A stretch of 64,000 nucleotides of DNA from an uncultured Rhodospirillales bacterium. GTDB taxonomy: Bacteria; Pseudomonadota; Alphaproteobacteria; Acetobacterales; Acetobacteraceae. The position numbers were made by a program, and so were the translations under genes. The stretch spans positions 1-64,000 of the forward strand of contig CAIMSN010000106.1 in NCBI GenBank assembly GCA_903844135.1, written 5' to 3'. The notes under the pieces were generated by a model. That model saw only the letters and a program-made list of their open reading frames with translations. It made no database searches and had not been told where the DNA came from. Shown in pieces: positions 43,034 to 51,432 of the stretch (positions are counted from its first letter, which is position 1; the number at the start of each line of letters is the position of its first letter).

Positions 43034-43822
43034 CTATCCCGGATCGGCCGCCTTTTCGGGAGCGCTTCCCACAGGGTTGTCCACAGGTTTGTCCAAAAAT
43101 GCCGACCGCTGTCGCAGCGCTTCGCAATCGTCCCATCCGGCTCGGATCGCATCGAGAAGCTCCCTGCGCCGGAGGCCGGGCGGGATCGGCGCGGCGATAT
43201 CGATATGCAGGATGCCGGGGCGCTTGACGAAGGCGTTGCGCGACCAGCAACGGCCGGAGTCGGTCGAGACCGGCAGCACCGTCAGGCCGGCGTGGCTGGC
43301 CAGGGCGGCGATGCCAGGCTGCAGCGCCACGCGCTCGCCGGACCGGACGCGGGTGCCTTCGGGAAAGATCACGATCTGCCGGTGGTCGGCCACGGCGCGG
43401 GCGGTATCGCGCAACAGGTCGCGCAGCGCGCTCGCGCCGCCCTCGCGTTCCAGCGGGATCATCCCGGCCAGCAGCAGCATGGGCCCGACCAGGGGGATCC
43501 GCGTCAGCTCGCGCTTCATCACGTAGGCCGGGCGCGGCACCAGGTTCATCCACACCAGGGTGTCGAACGCGGACTGGTGCTGCGAGGCGATCAGGACCGG
43601 CGCACCGGCCTGCAGGTGCCGGCGCCCGCTGACCCGGACCTCGATGCCGCAGATCGCCTTCAGGCCGGCAACCGACAGGCCGGCCCAGAGCTTCGCGTAG
43701 GGTAGCGCCCGGGACGGCGCGAACCAGCGCAGCGGAAGCGCCGCCAGTCCCATCAGCAGGGTCAGCAGGGCGAAATAGAGGTTGAACAGGGTGGCGCGGA
43801 CGAGGATCACGAGGCCGGTCAT
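43034..43822 (-). CDS. plsC: 1-acyl-sn-glycerol-3-phosphate acyltransferase
   Basis: Membrane-associated acyltransferase of 262 residues that makes phosphatidic acid from lysophosphatidic acid. The catalytic box 'IASQHQSAFDTLVW' (HxxxxD), 'MKRELTRIPLVGPML', 'IPLEREGG' and the glycerol-phosphate site 'VIFPEGTRVRSGE' are intact. It is last in the ftsE-ftsX-DUF218-plsC run, 4 bases after DUF218. Role in phospholipid synthesis, or in a specialised lipid, is likely. Confidence 0.93.
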   Translation of the reverse strand: MTGLVILVRATLFNLYFALLTLLMGLAALPLRWFAPSRALPYAKLWAGLSVAGLKAICGIEVRVSGRRHLQAGAPVLIASQHQSAFDTLVWMNLVPRPAYVMKRELTRIPLVGPMLLLAGMIPLEREGGASALRDLLRDTARAVADHRQIVIFPEGTRVRSGERVALQPGIAALASHAGLTVLPVSTDSGRCWSRNAFVKRPGILHIDIAAPIPPGLRRRELLDAIRAGWDDCEALRQRSAFLDKPVDNPVGSAPEKAADPG

Positions 43823-43826
43823 GCTG

Positions 43827-44432
43827 TCAGGCGATCTCCCGCAGATGGGCCGAGCCGGTCAGTCCGAACGCGACCAGCAGCCACTTGGTGTATTCCGACG
43901 CCAGCAGCCGCAGCGTCCCTGGACCGAACCTGGTCAGGGCCGGAGGCCGCACCGGATCGGCGCGCAGCGTCACCTCCGGCAGCGCGGTGCCGATCTCGGC
44001 CATCGCCCGCCGCATATGATAGCCGGCGGTGACGACGATCAGCGAATGCAGCCCGTTCGCCCGCGCCCAGGACGCGGTTTCGATCGCGTTGCCGACCGTC
44101 GAGGTGGCGGTGTGGCCGAGCGCGATCCGACCGTCGAGGGACGGATCTTCGGTGCGATCGGCGGCACGCAGCAAGGCGGCCAGATCGAGCCCTTCGGAGA
44201 CGCCGGAGATCAGCATCAGCCGGGCCCGGCCGGCCGACAACAGATCCAGCGCCGCATCGATGCGACCGGTGCCGCCGGTCAGGACGACGATTCCGTCGCT
44301 CTCCGGCACCGGTGCCGCCGGCAGCGTCGCATCGCGGCAGAACCAGGCGAAGCCGGCGAGCCAGCCGACCACCAGCAGGCTCAGGAGGGGAACCAGGACG
44401 CGGACCAGGATGGGTTTCGGTCCGCCGGTCAT
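43827..44432 (-). CDS. YdcF/DUF218 family protein
   Basis: Protein of 201 residues with one N-terminal transmembrane helix and a DUF218 domain: 'DGIVVLTGGTGRIDAALDLL', 'ARLMLISGVSEG', 'VGNAIETASWARANGLHSLI' and 'VTAGYHMRRAMAEI'. Relatives (SanA, ElyC, YdcF) influence envelope integrity, but the biochemical role is unsettled. It overlaps the ftsX stop by 4 bases and is followed closely by plsC, a conserved alphaproteobacterial arrangement. Confidence 0.88.
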   Translation of the reverse strand: MTGGPKPILVRVLVPLLSLLVVGWLAGFAWFCRDATLPAAPVPESDGIVVLTGGTGRIDAALDLLSAGRARLMLISGVSEGLDLAALLRAADRTEDPSLDGRIALGHTATSTVGNAIETASWARANGLHSLIVVTAGYHMRRAMAEIGTALPEVTLRADPVRPPALTRFGPGTLRLLASEYTKWLLVAFGLTGSAHLREIA

Positions 44433-45400
44433 GGCAGTCGTCGCAGCCAGGTGCGGACGGTGGCCTGCGCGGTCATCCAGCCGATCGTCGCCGCGAGCGG
44501 CGGCAGCAGCGGCAGCGCGATCCAGAGCGGCAAGGGCACGCGCCGCACGCTCTCGAGCAGCCAGGTCGCCGGCCGGGTGTCGGCGAGCCCCGCCAGACCC
44601 GCGGTACCGGCGGCGAGCGGCGCGCCGAGCCGGCAGAGCAGCAGCAGCAGCGGCACCGACAGCACGGTGCCGGCGATGCCGCCAGACAGAGCCAGGACCG
44701 TGGTCCTGCCGGCGAATCGGCCGGCGATGTAGCCATCGTCGGCTCCCAGGCCATGGATGATCTCGATCGCCTGGCGCCGGGCGACCAGCCCGGCACGGGT
44801 CGCCGTGGCCACCACCGCGACCGCCACGCCGGCGACCACCAGCAGCGCCAGCCCGGCGCAGGCCTGCAGGCTGGTGGTCAGCGCGACCAGGCGGTCGCTC
44901 CAGTCCTGGTTGCGTTCTGCCAGCGTGCCGGGGGCAGCCTGGTCGAGCCTGGCGCCGAGATCGCCAGGCGCGCTCAGGCCCGGCCTGAGCCGGACCTGCA
45001 CCACGGACGGCAACGGCAAGGCGAGCGCTCCCGCACCGAAGCCCGGCTGCGCGCCGTCGCCAAGCCAGGGCGCCAGCAGCGCCGCGAGCCTGGCCCGATC
45101 CACCGGCGTCGCCGCCAGCACGGCGGGATCGGCCGACAGGATCGCCATCACCCGCTGCAGCCTGGTGCCGCTCTCCGGCGCGTCGGACCCGCTGTCGCCG
45201 TCTGGAACCTGGACCGTCAGGATCGAGGCGGCGCCGGCGCTCCAGCGTTGCGCCAGCAGGCTGGCGCCGACCGCGCCGGCCAGCGCCAGCGCCGCCAGGA
45301 ACGTCATCGCCGCCACCAGCGCCGGCAGCAGCCGGTCCCCCATGGCGCGTCGCAGCGCCAGGCCGTCGGCGCGTCGTTTGCGCCCGGCCAGCCTAACCAT
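44429..45400 (-). CDS. ftsX: Cell division protein FtsX
   Basis: Membrane partner of FtsE, 323 residues with four transmembrane segments: one near residues 25-50 and three in the C-terminal half. A periplasmic loop lies between ('VQVPDGDSGSD' to 'RNQDWSDRLVAL'). The second half shows the FtsX pattern 'RQAIEIIHGLGADDGYIAGR'. FtsEX activates cell-wall hydrolases during division. The start overlaps the end of ftsE by 8 bases. Confidence 0.92.
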   Translation of the reverse strand: MVRLAGRKRRADGLALRRAMGDRLLPALVAAMTFLAALALAGAVGASLLAQRWSAGAASILTVQVPDGDSGSDAPESGTRLQRVMAILSADPAVLAATPVDRARLAALLAPWLGDGAQPGFGAGALALPLPSVVQVRLRPGLSAPGDLGARLDQAAPGTLAERNQDWSDRLVALTTSLQACAGLALLVVAGVAVAVVATATRAGLVARRQAIEIIHGLGADDGYIAGRFAGRTTVLALSGGIAGTVLSVPLLLLLCRLGAPLAAGTAGLAGLADTRPATWLLESVRRVPLPLWIALPLLPPLAATIGWMTAQATVRTWLRRLP

Positions 45401-46073
45401 GCGACACCAGCCGGCCGCGCTCGAGCTGCAGCGCCGGATGCGGAAAGCGCCGCACCAGCGCCTCGTTGTGGGTCGCGACCAGCACGGTCGATCCCATCTG
45501 GTTGAGCTCCTCGAACAGGGCGATCAGCCGCACCGCCTGTGGCTCGTCGAGCGCGCCGGTCGGTTCGTCGGCCAGCAGCAGCGGCGGCCGGTGCACCACC
45601 GCCCTGGCCACGGCGACGCGCTGCTGTTCGCCGCCCGACAGGGCGGAGGGCCGGACGCCGAGCTTGCGGCCAAGGCCGACGAACCGCAGCATTTCCGTCA
45701 CCTCGAGTTCGATCCGATCCTCGGCGATCCCGTCCAGCCGCAGCCTGAGGGCGACGTTGTCGTAGACGCTCAGCTCCGGCAGCAGGCGAAGATCCTGGAA
45801 CACGGTGCCGGTGCGTCGGCGCAGCTTGGCCAGGGCGGCGCGCCTGGCGCGCGCGACCGGTACGCCGAACAGGTCGAGCTGTCCGCTGCTGGGCTTGAGA
45901 CCGAGACCGAGCAGACGCAGCAGGCTGGATTTTCCGGCGCCCGACGGGCCCAGCACCCACCGGAAGCTGCCGGGCGGGATCTCCGCGCTGATCGCCTGCA
46001 GCACGTGACCGCGGTTGCCCTGCCTCCCGGCGCGATCGGGATAGCGGAGGCCGATCTCCTGCAGACGGATCAT
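45393..46073 (-). CDS. ftsE: Cell division ATP-binding protein FtsE
   Basis: ABC-type ATPase of 226 residues. Walker A 'GPSGAGKSSLLRLLGLG', Q-loop 'GTVFQDLRLLPELSVYDNVA', signature 'LSGGEQQRVAVARA' and Walker B 'LLLADEPTGALD' are complete. It pairs with FtsX. First gene of the minus operon and divergent from the zinc-ribbon gene, with 57 bases between starts. Confidence 0.95.
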   Translation of the reverse strand: MIRLQEIGLRYPDRAGRQGNRGHVLQAISAEIPPGSFRWVLGPSGAGKSSLLRLLGLGLKPSSGQLDLFGVPVARARRAALAKLRRRTGTVFQDLRLLPELSVYDNVALRLRLDGIAEDRIELEVTEMLRFVGLGRKLGVRPSALSGGEQQRVAVARAVVHRPPLLLADEPTGALDEPQAVRLIALFEELNQMGSTVLVATHNEALVRRFPHPALQLERGRLVSHG

Positions 46074-46130
46074 TCAGGAAGTCGCAAGAAATCGGTGCGA
46101 GGATGGGCCGACGACAAGAGGTCGCCGCGT

Positions 46131-46577
46131 ATGCACGTCCATTGCCCGGTCTGTTCGACGCAATACGAGATCCCGCCATTGCTGCGCCCGCGACGCCTGC
46201 GCTGCGCGCAATGCGGCGGCGAGTGGCGCGAGGTTCCCGCCCCGCAGGAGACGGACCAGCCGACACCGGACCAGCCGACACCGGACCAGCCGGGCCTGGG
46301 CGCCCGGCCGGGCGATAGGGTCGCGACCGAGGCGACCCTCGAGCCGGCGCCCCCGTCCGAGCCGGTTCCGTCGGCCGGAGATCGGCAGATCGCCGCGACC
46401 ACCGCCCCGGCGCGCAGGCCAGCCGGGGCGCTGCTCTGGTCGGTGCTGTGGGTCCTCAGCCTGCTGCTCATCGCCGGGTGCCTCGCATCGCTGTGGCACT
46501 GGCGGGGCGTGGTCGGCCATCACTGGCCGCCGAGCCTCTGGCTCTACCGGCTGCTTCCTGGCGGCGTCGCCGGATGA
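46131..46577 (+). CDS. MJ0042-type zinc-ribbon membrane protein
   Basis: Protein of 148 residues. The N-terminus is an MJ0042 zinc finger ('MHVHCPVCSTQYEIPP' with a second pair in 'RCAQCGGEW'), followed by a Pro-rich linker with PTPDQ repeats, and one transmembrane helix ('SVLWVLSLLLIAGCLASLWH'). Such proteins are usual next to ftsE in alphaproteobacteria. Function is not established. ATG 46131 is chosen because it opens the zinc finger. The 606-residue track ORF is a shadow of ftsEX. Confidence 0.85.
   Translation: MHVHCPVCSTQYEIPPLLRPRRLRCAQCGGEWREVPAPQETDQPTPDQPTPDQPGLGARPGDRVATEATLEPAPPSEPVPSAGDRQIAATTAPARRPAGALLWSVLWVLSLLLIAGCLASLWHWRGVVGHHWPPSLWLYRLLPGGVAG
46257..46286 (+). repeat. 15-bp tandem repeat in the zinc-ribbon gene
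   Basis: Two perfect copies of CAGCCGACACCGGAC plus partial flanking copies, in frame, encoding Gln-Pro-Thr-Pro-Asp in the linker between zinc finger and membrane helix. Confidence 0.9.
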
Positions 46578-46586
46578 GCAACCGGC

Positions 46587-46976
46587 TCACATGCCGCGAG
46601 CGGCGAGCGCCGACAGCGTGGCGCCGACCGCCGCCAGCGCCATCAGCAGCAGCCCGTCGAAGATCAGCCCGCCCGGCGTGATCCAGTAACCGGCGAGATG
46701 CAGACCGGCGGGGATGGTGCCGGAGATGGTGTTGAGGATGTCGTGGGTCTGGGAGTCCGCGTCGGCGGTCTGGGTGGTGATCGCGCCGACCACGCGCGGC
46801 AACGCCCACCAGCCGACCCCCACCACCAGCAGCAGCGGCGCCAGCAGCTCGGCCACCTGCTGCAGAAAGTAGAACAGTACGTGCATGAGGCTCCACAGAC
46901 CGAGCCGGAGCAGGGTGGTGGCGGACTGGTCGCGCAGGCGTCCGGTCCAGTCCGTGGTCCGGGTCGGGCGGTCCAT
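46587..46976 (-). CDS. Hypothetical membrane protein
   Basis: Protein of 129 residues with two or three hydrophobic segments: 'VLFYFLQQVAELLAPLLLVV' running into 'GVGWWALPRVVGAI', and 'GGLIFDGLLLMALAAVGATL'. There is a short soluble linker 'TADADSQTHDILNTI'. It is convergent with the zinc-ribbon gene (9-base gap). I do not recognise the family. Composition and position between well-supported genes favour a real gene. Confidence 0.65.
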   Translation of the reverse strand: MDRPTRTTDWTGRLRDQSATTLLRLGLWSLMHVLFYFLQQVAELLAPLLLVVGVGWWALPRVVGAITTQTADADSQTHDILNTISGTIPAGLHLAGYWITPGGLIFDGLLLMALAAVGATLSALAARGM

Positions 46977-47025
46977 GCGATGTCTCCCAGCGGCACGATC
47001 CCGGACCGTGCGCGTCGTTATGGCC

Positions 47026-47112
47026 GGACCGGCGCTCCGCCGGTCGTTAGGATCGGACCGGCGCTCCGCCGGTCGTTATGGTCGGGCCGGCGCTGCCGGC
47101 TGGCGCACCTAA
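47026..47112. repeat. 29-bp tandem repeat with internal palindrome
   Basis: Two near-identical copies start at 47026 and 47055, a degenerate third at 47084 and a shortened one near 47003. Each contains CCGGCGCTCCGCCGG, able to form a hairpin, then TCGTTA. There is no spacer, so it is not CRISPR. It fills the gap upstream of the hypothetical membrane gene and downstream of the MFS gene (both minus), and may end MFS transcription or be a REP-like element. Confidence 0.8.
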
Positions 47113-47141
47113 CCCCTTCCTGGGCCAGACAGCAACGACCG

Positions 47142-48398
47142 TCAGGCCGCGGTCCGTGCCGGCGTCACGGTTTTCGGCACCAGCAGGATCGCAGCCAGGC
47201 CGGCCGCGCAGACCAGGGCCGACAGCGCGAACGGCGCGCCGGGGAAATGCAGCGCCCCGCCCGGCCGTGTGGCCGCGGCGAATGTCAGCCCGGTCAGGGT
47301 CGGCCCGACCACCATGCTGAGCCCCTGCAGCGAGCCCAGCCCGCCCTGCACCTCGCCCTGGCGCTGCGGCCCGGCGGCGATCGAGAGCATGGTCTGGATC
47401 GACGGATTCGACAGGGCGCCGAACGCCAGCACCAGCATCCCTGACAGCATTACCAGCGGCGCGCTGGCCAGCGCATAGAGCGCGTAGCCGGCGACCGCGA
47501 ACGAGAAGCCGGCGATGGCGGTGCGTCGCGGCCCGAGCCTGGCGCTGACCCTGCCGATCAGCACGCCTTGCACCAGGGCCTGGGCGATGCCGCCGGCGGC
47601 CAGCGCCAGCCCGTTCTGGTCCAGGGTCCAGCCGAACCGCATCTGGTTGGCGAGGATGAAGCTGCTCTGCTGCGCGCCCAGCGCCAGCCAGCCGCAGCAC
47701 CAGGCGAGACCGAGCCGGATGGTGGTGCGGTCGCCGGAGAACAGCCGCAGCGTTCCGAGCGGATTGACCCTGCGCCAGGAGAACGGCCGCCGCCGCTCGG
47801 GCGGCAGGCTCTCCGGCAGCACGAATAGCCCGTAGAGCACGTTGATGCCGATCAGTCCGGCGGAGACCAGGAACGGCAACCTGATCCAGACGCTGCCCAG
47901 AACCCCGCCGAGCGCCGGGCCGACGACGAAACCGAGCCCGAACATCGCCCCCACCAGACCGAACGCCCGGGCTCGCTTTTCCGGCGGCGTGACATCGGCC
48001 ATGTAGGCGGTGGCGGCGGTGACGTTGCCGGCGAGCCCGCCGGCGACGACGCGCAGCACCAGCAGCCAGAACAGGTTCGGCACCCAGGTCCAGAGCAGCG
48101 CGTTGAGCGCCATCACGCCAAGCGAGACCAGCAGCACCGGCCGGCGGCCGAACCGGTCGCTGAGCCCGCCGGCGATCGGCGCGCAGAGAAACTGCATGAA
48201 GGCGAAGATCGAGAAGATGATGCCGAGCCAGAGCGATGCGCTGGCCGGCGGCAGATGGCCGATCTCCATCAGCAGCGCCGGCACCACCGGGATGACGATG
48301 GCGAAGCTCAGCGCGTCGAGCGCGATCGTTGCCAGGATGAAACCGGCAGAGGCGCGGCTGCCGCCTGGCTGATTCTGAACGGGCTCCGTGTCTGGCAT
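47142..48398 (-). CDS. MFS drug exporter, TetA-like (TCR/Tet family)
   Basis: Twelve-helix drug:H+ antiporter of 418 residues. Motif A 'GGLSDRFGRRPVLLVSLG' and the half-repeat 'YMADVTPPEKRARAFGLVGA' with 'GPALGGVLG' (motif C region) match the TetA/DHA1 group. It should export small drugs or metabolites, and tetracycline is not implied. No TetR-type regulator lies beside it. Confidence 0.88.
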   Translation of the reverse strand: MPDTEPVQNQPGGSRASAGFILATIALDALSFAIVIPVVPALLMEIGHLPPASASLWLGIIFSIFAFMQFLCAPIAGGLSDRFGRRPVLLVSLGVMALNALLWTWVPNLFWLLVLRVVAGGLAGNVTAATAYMADVTPPEKRARAFGLVGAMFGLGFVVGPALGGVLGSVWIRLPFLVSAGLIGINVLYGLFVLPESLPPERRRPFSWRRVNPLGTLRLFSGDRTTIRLGLAWCCGWLALGAQQSSFILANQMRFGWTLDQNGLALAAGGIAQALVQGVLIGRVSARLGPRRTAIAGFSFAVAGYALYALASAPLVMLSGMLVLAFGALSNPSIQTMLSIAAGPQRQGEVQGGLGSLQGLSMVVGPTLTGLTFAAATRPGGALHFPGAPFALSALVCAAGLAAILLVPKTVTPARTAA

Positions 48399-48428
48399 GC
48401 CGCATCCGGCCTGTCGGCCTGGGTGGCG

Positions 48429-49508
48429 TCAAGAGGCGAGCGGCACCAGCGCATCGAGGAAGGTCTGGGCGCAGGCGCGCCAGCCGAAACGTTCGGCATG
48501 CGCGCGGCAGGAGCTGCGGTCGGCGTCGAGCGCCGACAGGGCGGCGGCGCGCAGATCGTCGCCGACTGCGCCGACGCTGCCGTTGGTGCCGGCGAGCACG
48601 TCGCGCGGACCGGTCACGTCGAACGCGGCCACCGGCACGCCGGACGCCAGCGCCTCGAGCAGCACCAGGCCGAACGTGTCGGTAAGGCTCGGGAAAACGA
48701 ATACGTCGCCGCCGGCATAGGCGGCGGCCAGCTCGGCTTCCGAGAACGGGCCGGCGAACACCACGTTCGGGTAGCGCGCCTTCAGCTCGGCGAGCTGCGG
48801 ACCGCCGCCGACCACGACCTTGGAGCCGGGAAGATCGAGATCCAGGAAGCCGGGGATGTTCTTCTCCACGGCGATCCGGCCGACATAGAGAAAGATCGGC
48901 CGCTGCAATCCATGTTCCGTCACCCAGTCGCGACGCGGCTCCGGCGTGAAGCGCGACAGGTCGACGCCGCGCGACCAGGCGACCAGCCTGGTGAAGCCGC
49001 GCGCGGCCAGCTCGTCGCGCAGGCTGGCGGTGGCGACCAGCGTGCCGGCGGAGGCATTATGGAAGCGCCGCAGGAACGCGTAGGACGGGCCGACCGGCAG
49101 CCTGGTGCGAGCCTGGAGATATTCCGGGAAGCGGGTGTGGAACGAGGTGGTGAAGGCGATCCGCCGCCTGACCGCCCAGCCGCGCGCCGCGAGACCGAGC
49201 GGACCCTCGGTGGCGATGTGCAGGCAGTCCGGGGCGAAGCCGGCGATGATCCCGGCCAGACGGCGGCGCGGGAACAGCGACAGGCGGATGTCGGGATAGG
49301 TCGGGCAGGGGATGGTGCGGAACCGGTCCGGACCCACCACCTCGACGACATGGCCCATCGCGCGCAATTCGCCGGCGATGGTCGACAGGGTGCGGACCAC
49401 GCCGTTCACCTGCGGCAGCCAGGCGTCAGAGACGATCAGGATCCTGCGGCCGGCCGCCGCCGGCGCGCCGGCCTGGATCCGGTCCGGCGCGAAGCCGAGA
49501 TCGTCCAT
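48429..49508 (-). CDS. Glycosyltransferase family 4 protein
   Basis: GT-B enzyme of 359 residues: N-terminal 'ILIVSDAWLPQVNGVVRTL', 'FTTSFHTRFPEYL', C-terminal nucleotide-sugar site 'FLYVGRIAVEKNIPGFLDLD' and 'FPSLTDTFGLVLLEALASG'. It resembles the alpha-mannosyl/glucuronosyl-diacylglycerol transferases often paired with a metallophosphoesterase. The pairing here (3-base gap) plus a nearby lipid-kinase-family gene points to glycolipid synthesis. The exact sugar and acceptor are unknown. Confidence 0.9.
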   Translation of the reverse strand: MDDLGFAPDRIQAGAPAAAGRRILIVSDAWLPQVNGVVRTLSTIAGELRAMGHVVEVVGPDRFRTIPCPTYPDIRLSLFPRRRLAGIIAGFAPDCLHIATEGPLGLAARGWAVRRRIAFTTSFHTRFPEYLQARTRLPVGPSYAFLRRFHNASAGTLVATASLRDELAARGFTRLVAWSRGVDLSRFTPEPRRDWVTEHGLQRPIFLYVGRIAVEKNIPGFLDLDLPGSKVVVGGGPQLAELKARYPNVVFAGPFSEAELAAAYAGGDVFVFPSLTDTFGLVLLEALASGVPVAAFDVTGPRDVLAGTNGSVGAVGDDLRAAALSALDADRSSCRAHAERFGWRACAQTFLDALVPLAS

Positions 49509-49511
49509 CGC

Positions 49512-50384
49512 TCAGGCCGTGACCGGCAGGGCGGCGTCGTCGGCGTGGCCGCGATCGCGGCCGCCGCGCCGGTCGCGGCTGGCCAGGAACGAAAGCCGGC
49601 GCTGCTCCGCCCAGTCGATCAGCTCCAGCCGGCCCTCTGCATGCTCGACCAGGGCGGTGCAGCTCTCCACCCAGTCTCCGTCATTGACATAGAGCACGCC
49701 GCCGATCTCGCGCATCTCGGCATGGTGGATGTGGCCGCACACCACGCCGTCGACGGCGCGTCGGCGTGCTTCCGCGGCCAGCGCGATCTCGAACCGGTCG
49801 ATCGCCTTGACCGCGCCCTTGACCTGGCGCTTGAGCCACGCGGACAGGGAGCGATAGGGAAGACCGAGACGGCGTCTGGCAAGATTGAACCAGCGATTGA
49901 TGATCAGCGACGCTTCGTAGGCGCGGTCGCCGAGCAGGGCCAGGAAGGGCGCGTAGCGCACGACGCTGTCGAACTCGTCGCCATGCATGACCAGCAGTCG
50001 CCGCCCGTCGGCGGTCTCGTGGATGGCGTTCTCGCACAGTCTGATGCCGGCGATCTCGAGCCGCATCGGCAGCCAGTTGCGGAACATCTCATCGTGATTG
50101 CCGGGGATATAGACGACGTCGGTGCCTTTGCGCGCCATCTTGAGAATCAGCCGCAACACCTCGTCGTGATGGCTGTCCCAATACCAGCTCCGCCTGAGAC
50201 GCCAGCCATCGATGATGTCGCCGACGAGATAGAGCGTGTCGCATGAGATGCGCAGCAGGAAGTCGGCCAGGAAGTCGGCGCGGCTGCCGCGCGTGCCGAG
50301 ATGCACGTCGGAGACGAACACGGTACGGTAATGCGTGACGGTCGGCGACGCGGTCAGGCTCTGGTCGAGCGGGATGGCATCCAT
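49512..50384 (-). CDS. UDP-2,3-diacylglucosamine diphosphatase-like metallophosphoesterase
   Basis: Calcineurin-type phosphoesterase of 290 residues with all metal motifs: 'FVSDVHLGTRGS', 'YLVGDIIDGW', 'YIPGNHDEMF', 'LLVMHGDEFDS' and 'VVCGHIHHAEMREIG'. It is related to LpxH but belongs to the larger subgroup usually paired with a GT4 gene, so its true substrate may be another lipid-linked phosphate. ATG 50384 follows GGAGGAG. First gene of the two-gene operon. Confidence 0.9.
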   Translation of the reverse strand: MDAIPLDQSLTASPTVTHYRTVFVSDVHLGTRGSRADFLADFLLRISCDTLYLVGDIIDGWRLRRSWYWDSHHDEVLRLILKMARKGTDVVYIPGNHDEMFRNWLPMRLEIAGIRLCENAIHETADGRRLLVMHGDEFDSVVRYAPFLALLGDRAYEASLIINRWFNLARRRLGLPYRSLSAWLKRQVKGAVKAIDRFEIALAAEARRRAVDGVVCGHIHHAEMREIGGVLYVNDGDWVESCTALVEHAEGRLELIDWAEQRRLSFLASRDRRGGRDRGHADDAALPVTA

Positions 50385-50544
50385 CGGCCTCTCCTCCTCC
50401 GAAACGAATCGACGCCCGGTCGGTCCGGCGGCCTCTCGATCGGCGAGGGTCTCTTACGCGCTCGCCCGCATCAGTTGCGTGACGTTTCCATGATCGTCAC
50501 GAACGGATGGGGTGCTTCGACGCGAAGCCTGTCATGGTGGGCGC

Positions 50545-51414
50545 ATGCTCGTGATCTACAACCCGACCGCAGGCCGCAGGCGAGTCAGCCGGCTCTGGAC
50601 GGTGCTCGACGTCCTGGTGGCGCACGGCGTGCGGCTCGAGGTCGTCGAGACGCAGCATGCCGGTCACGCCGAGGCGCTGGCGCGCGAAGCGGCGTACGGT
50701 TCGGCCCGCCTGGTGGTCGCCGCAGGCGGCGACGGCACCATCGCCGAGGTGGCGTCGGGCTTGCAGGGCGGACTCGCATCGCTCGGAATCATTCCGCTCG
50801 GCACCGCCAACGTTCTTGCGCACGAGCTCCGGCTGCCGACCGGTGCGGTGGGGCTCGCCGCCACGCTGGCCTCGCAGCGCAGCAGGCCGCTCTGGCCGGG
50901 AATCGCCCGTGGCCCGGCCGGCGACCGGCTGTTTGTGCAGATGCTGGGAATCGGCTTCGACGCGCATGTCGTGCATCACGTGTCGCGCATGGCCAAGCGC
51001 GCGCTCGGCAAGGGCGCCTACGTGGCACAGACGCTGCGCGAGCTCCCGCGTTACGGATTCGAACCGATCCGCCTGCTGATCGATGGCGAGGAGGCGGTCG
51101 CCGGCAGCGTGATCGTCGCCAAGGGCAGCCTCTATGGCGGTCCCTACCTGCTGGCTCCGGAAGCCAGGCCGGATGCGCCTGGCTTCTCGGTGATGCTGTT
51201 CGAGCATGCCGGGATCGGCGCAGCCCTGATCGCCGGAGCGGCGCTGCCGCTGAACCGGCTGGGCCGGGTGCCCGGCGTGGTGCATCGCCGCGCCAGCGAC
51301 ATCAGGTTCCTGGACGATGCCGGCCTGCCGGCGCAGGCGGACGGCGATCCGGCCGGAACCACGCCGCTGCATGTGATGGATGCGAGCGGGCCGATCAGCG
51401 TGATGGTCGCCTGA
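50545..51414 (+). CDS. Diacylglycerol kinase catalytic-domain (YegS-like) lipid kinase
   Basis: Protein of 289 residues with the lipid-kinase fold: 'MLVIYNPTAGRRRVSRLW', nucleotide motif 'LVVAAGGDGTIAEVASGL', 'LGIIPLGTANVLAHEL' and 'VQMLGIGFDAHVVHHVSRMA'. It should phosphorylate diacylglycerol, sphingosine or a similar lipid. ATG 50545 sits at the conserved first strand; the track start at 50512 adds 11 residues. It is divergent from the metallophosphoesterase. Confidence 0.9.
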   Translation: MLVIYNPTAGRRRVSRLWTVLDVLVAHGVRLEVVETQHAGHAEALAREAAYGSARLVVAAGGDGTIAEVASGLQGGLASLGIIPLGTANVLAHELRLPTGAVGLAATLASQRSRPLWPGIARGPAGDRLFVQMLGIGFDAHVVHHVSRMAKRALGKGAYVAQTLRELPRYGFEPIRLLIDGEEAVAGSVIVAKGSLYGGPYLLAPEARPDAPGFSVMLFEHAGIGAALIAGAALPLNRLGRVPGVVHRRASDIRFLDDAGLPAQADGDPAGTTPLHVMDASGPISVMVA

Positions 51415-51432
51415 TCGCGGCGCGCAGGCGCG

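Noticed and set aside
42822-43085. Two TTGTCCACA sites resembling DnaA boxes (42822 and 43077)
   Set aside because: Only two or three, far apart, one inside plsC coding for the 'DKPVDNPV' tail. No AT-rich unwinding region or replication genes nearby, so not an origin.
44757-46577. 606-aa ORF fusing antisense ftsEX with the zinc-ribbon protein
   Set aside because: Only the last 148 codons (from ATG 46131) code for a real protein. The rest is the shadow of ftsX and ftsE.
47003-47112. CRISPR-like array
   Set aside because: The 29-bp units are directly adjacent without spacers, and no cas gene is present.
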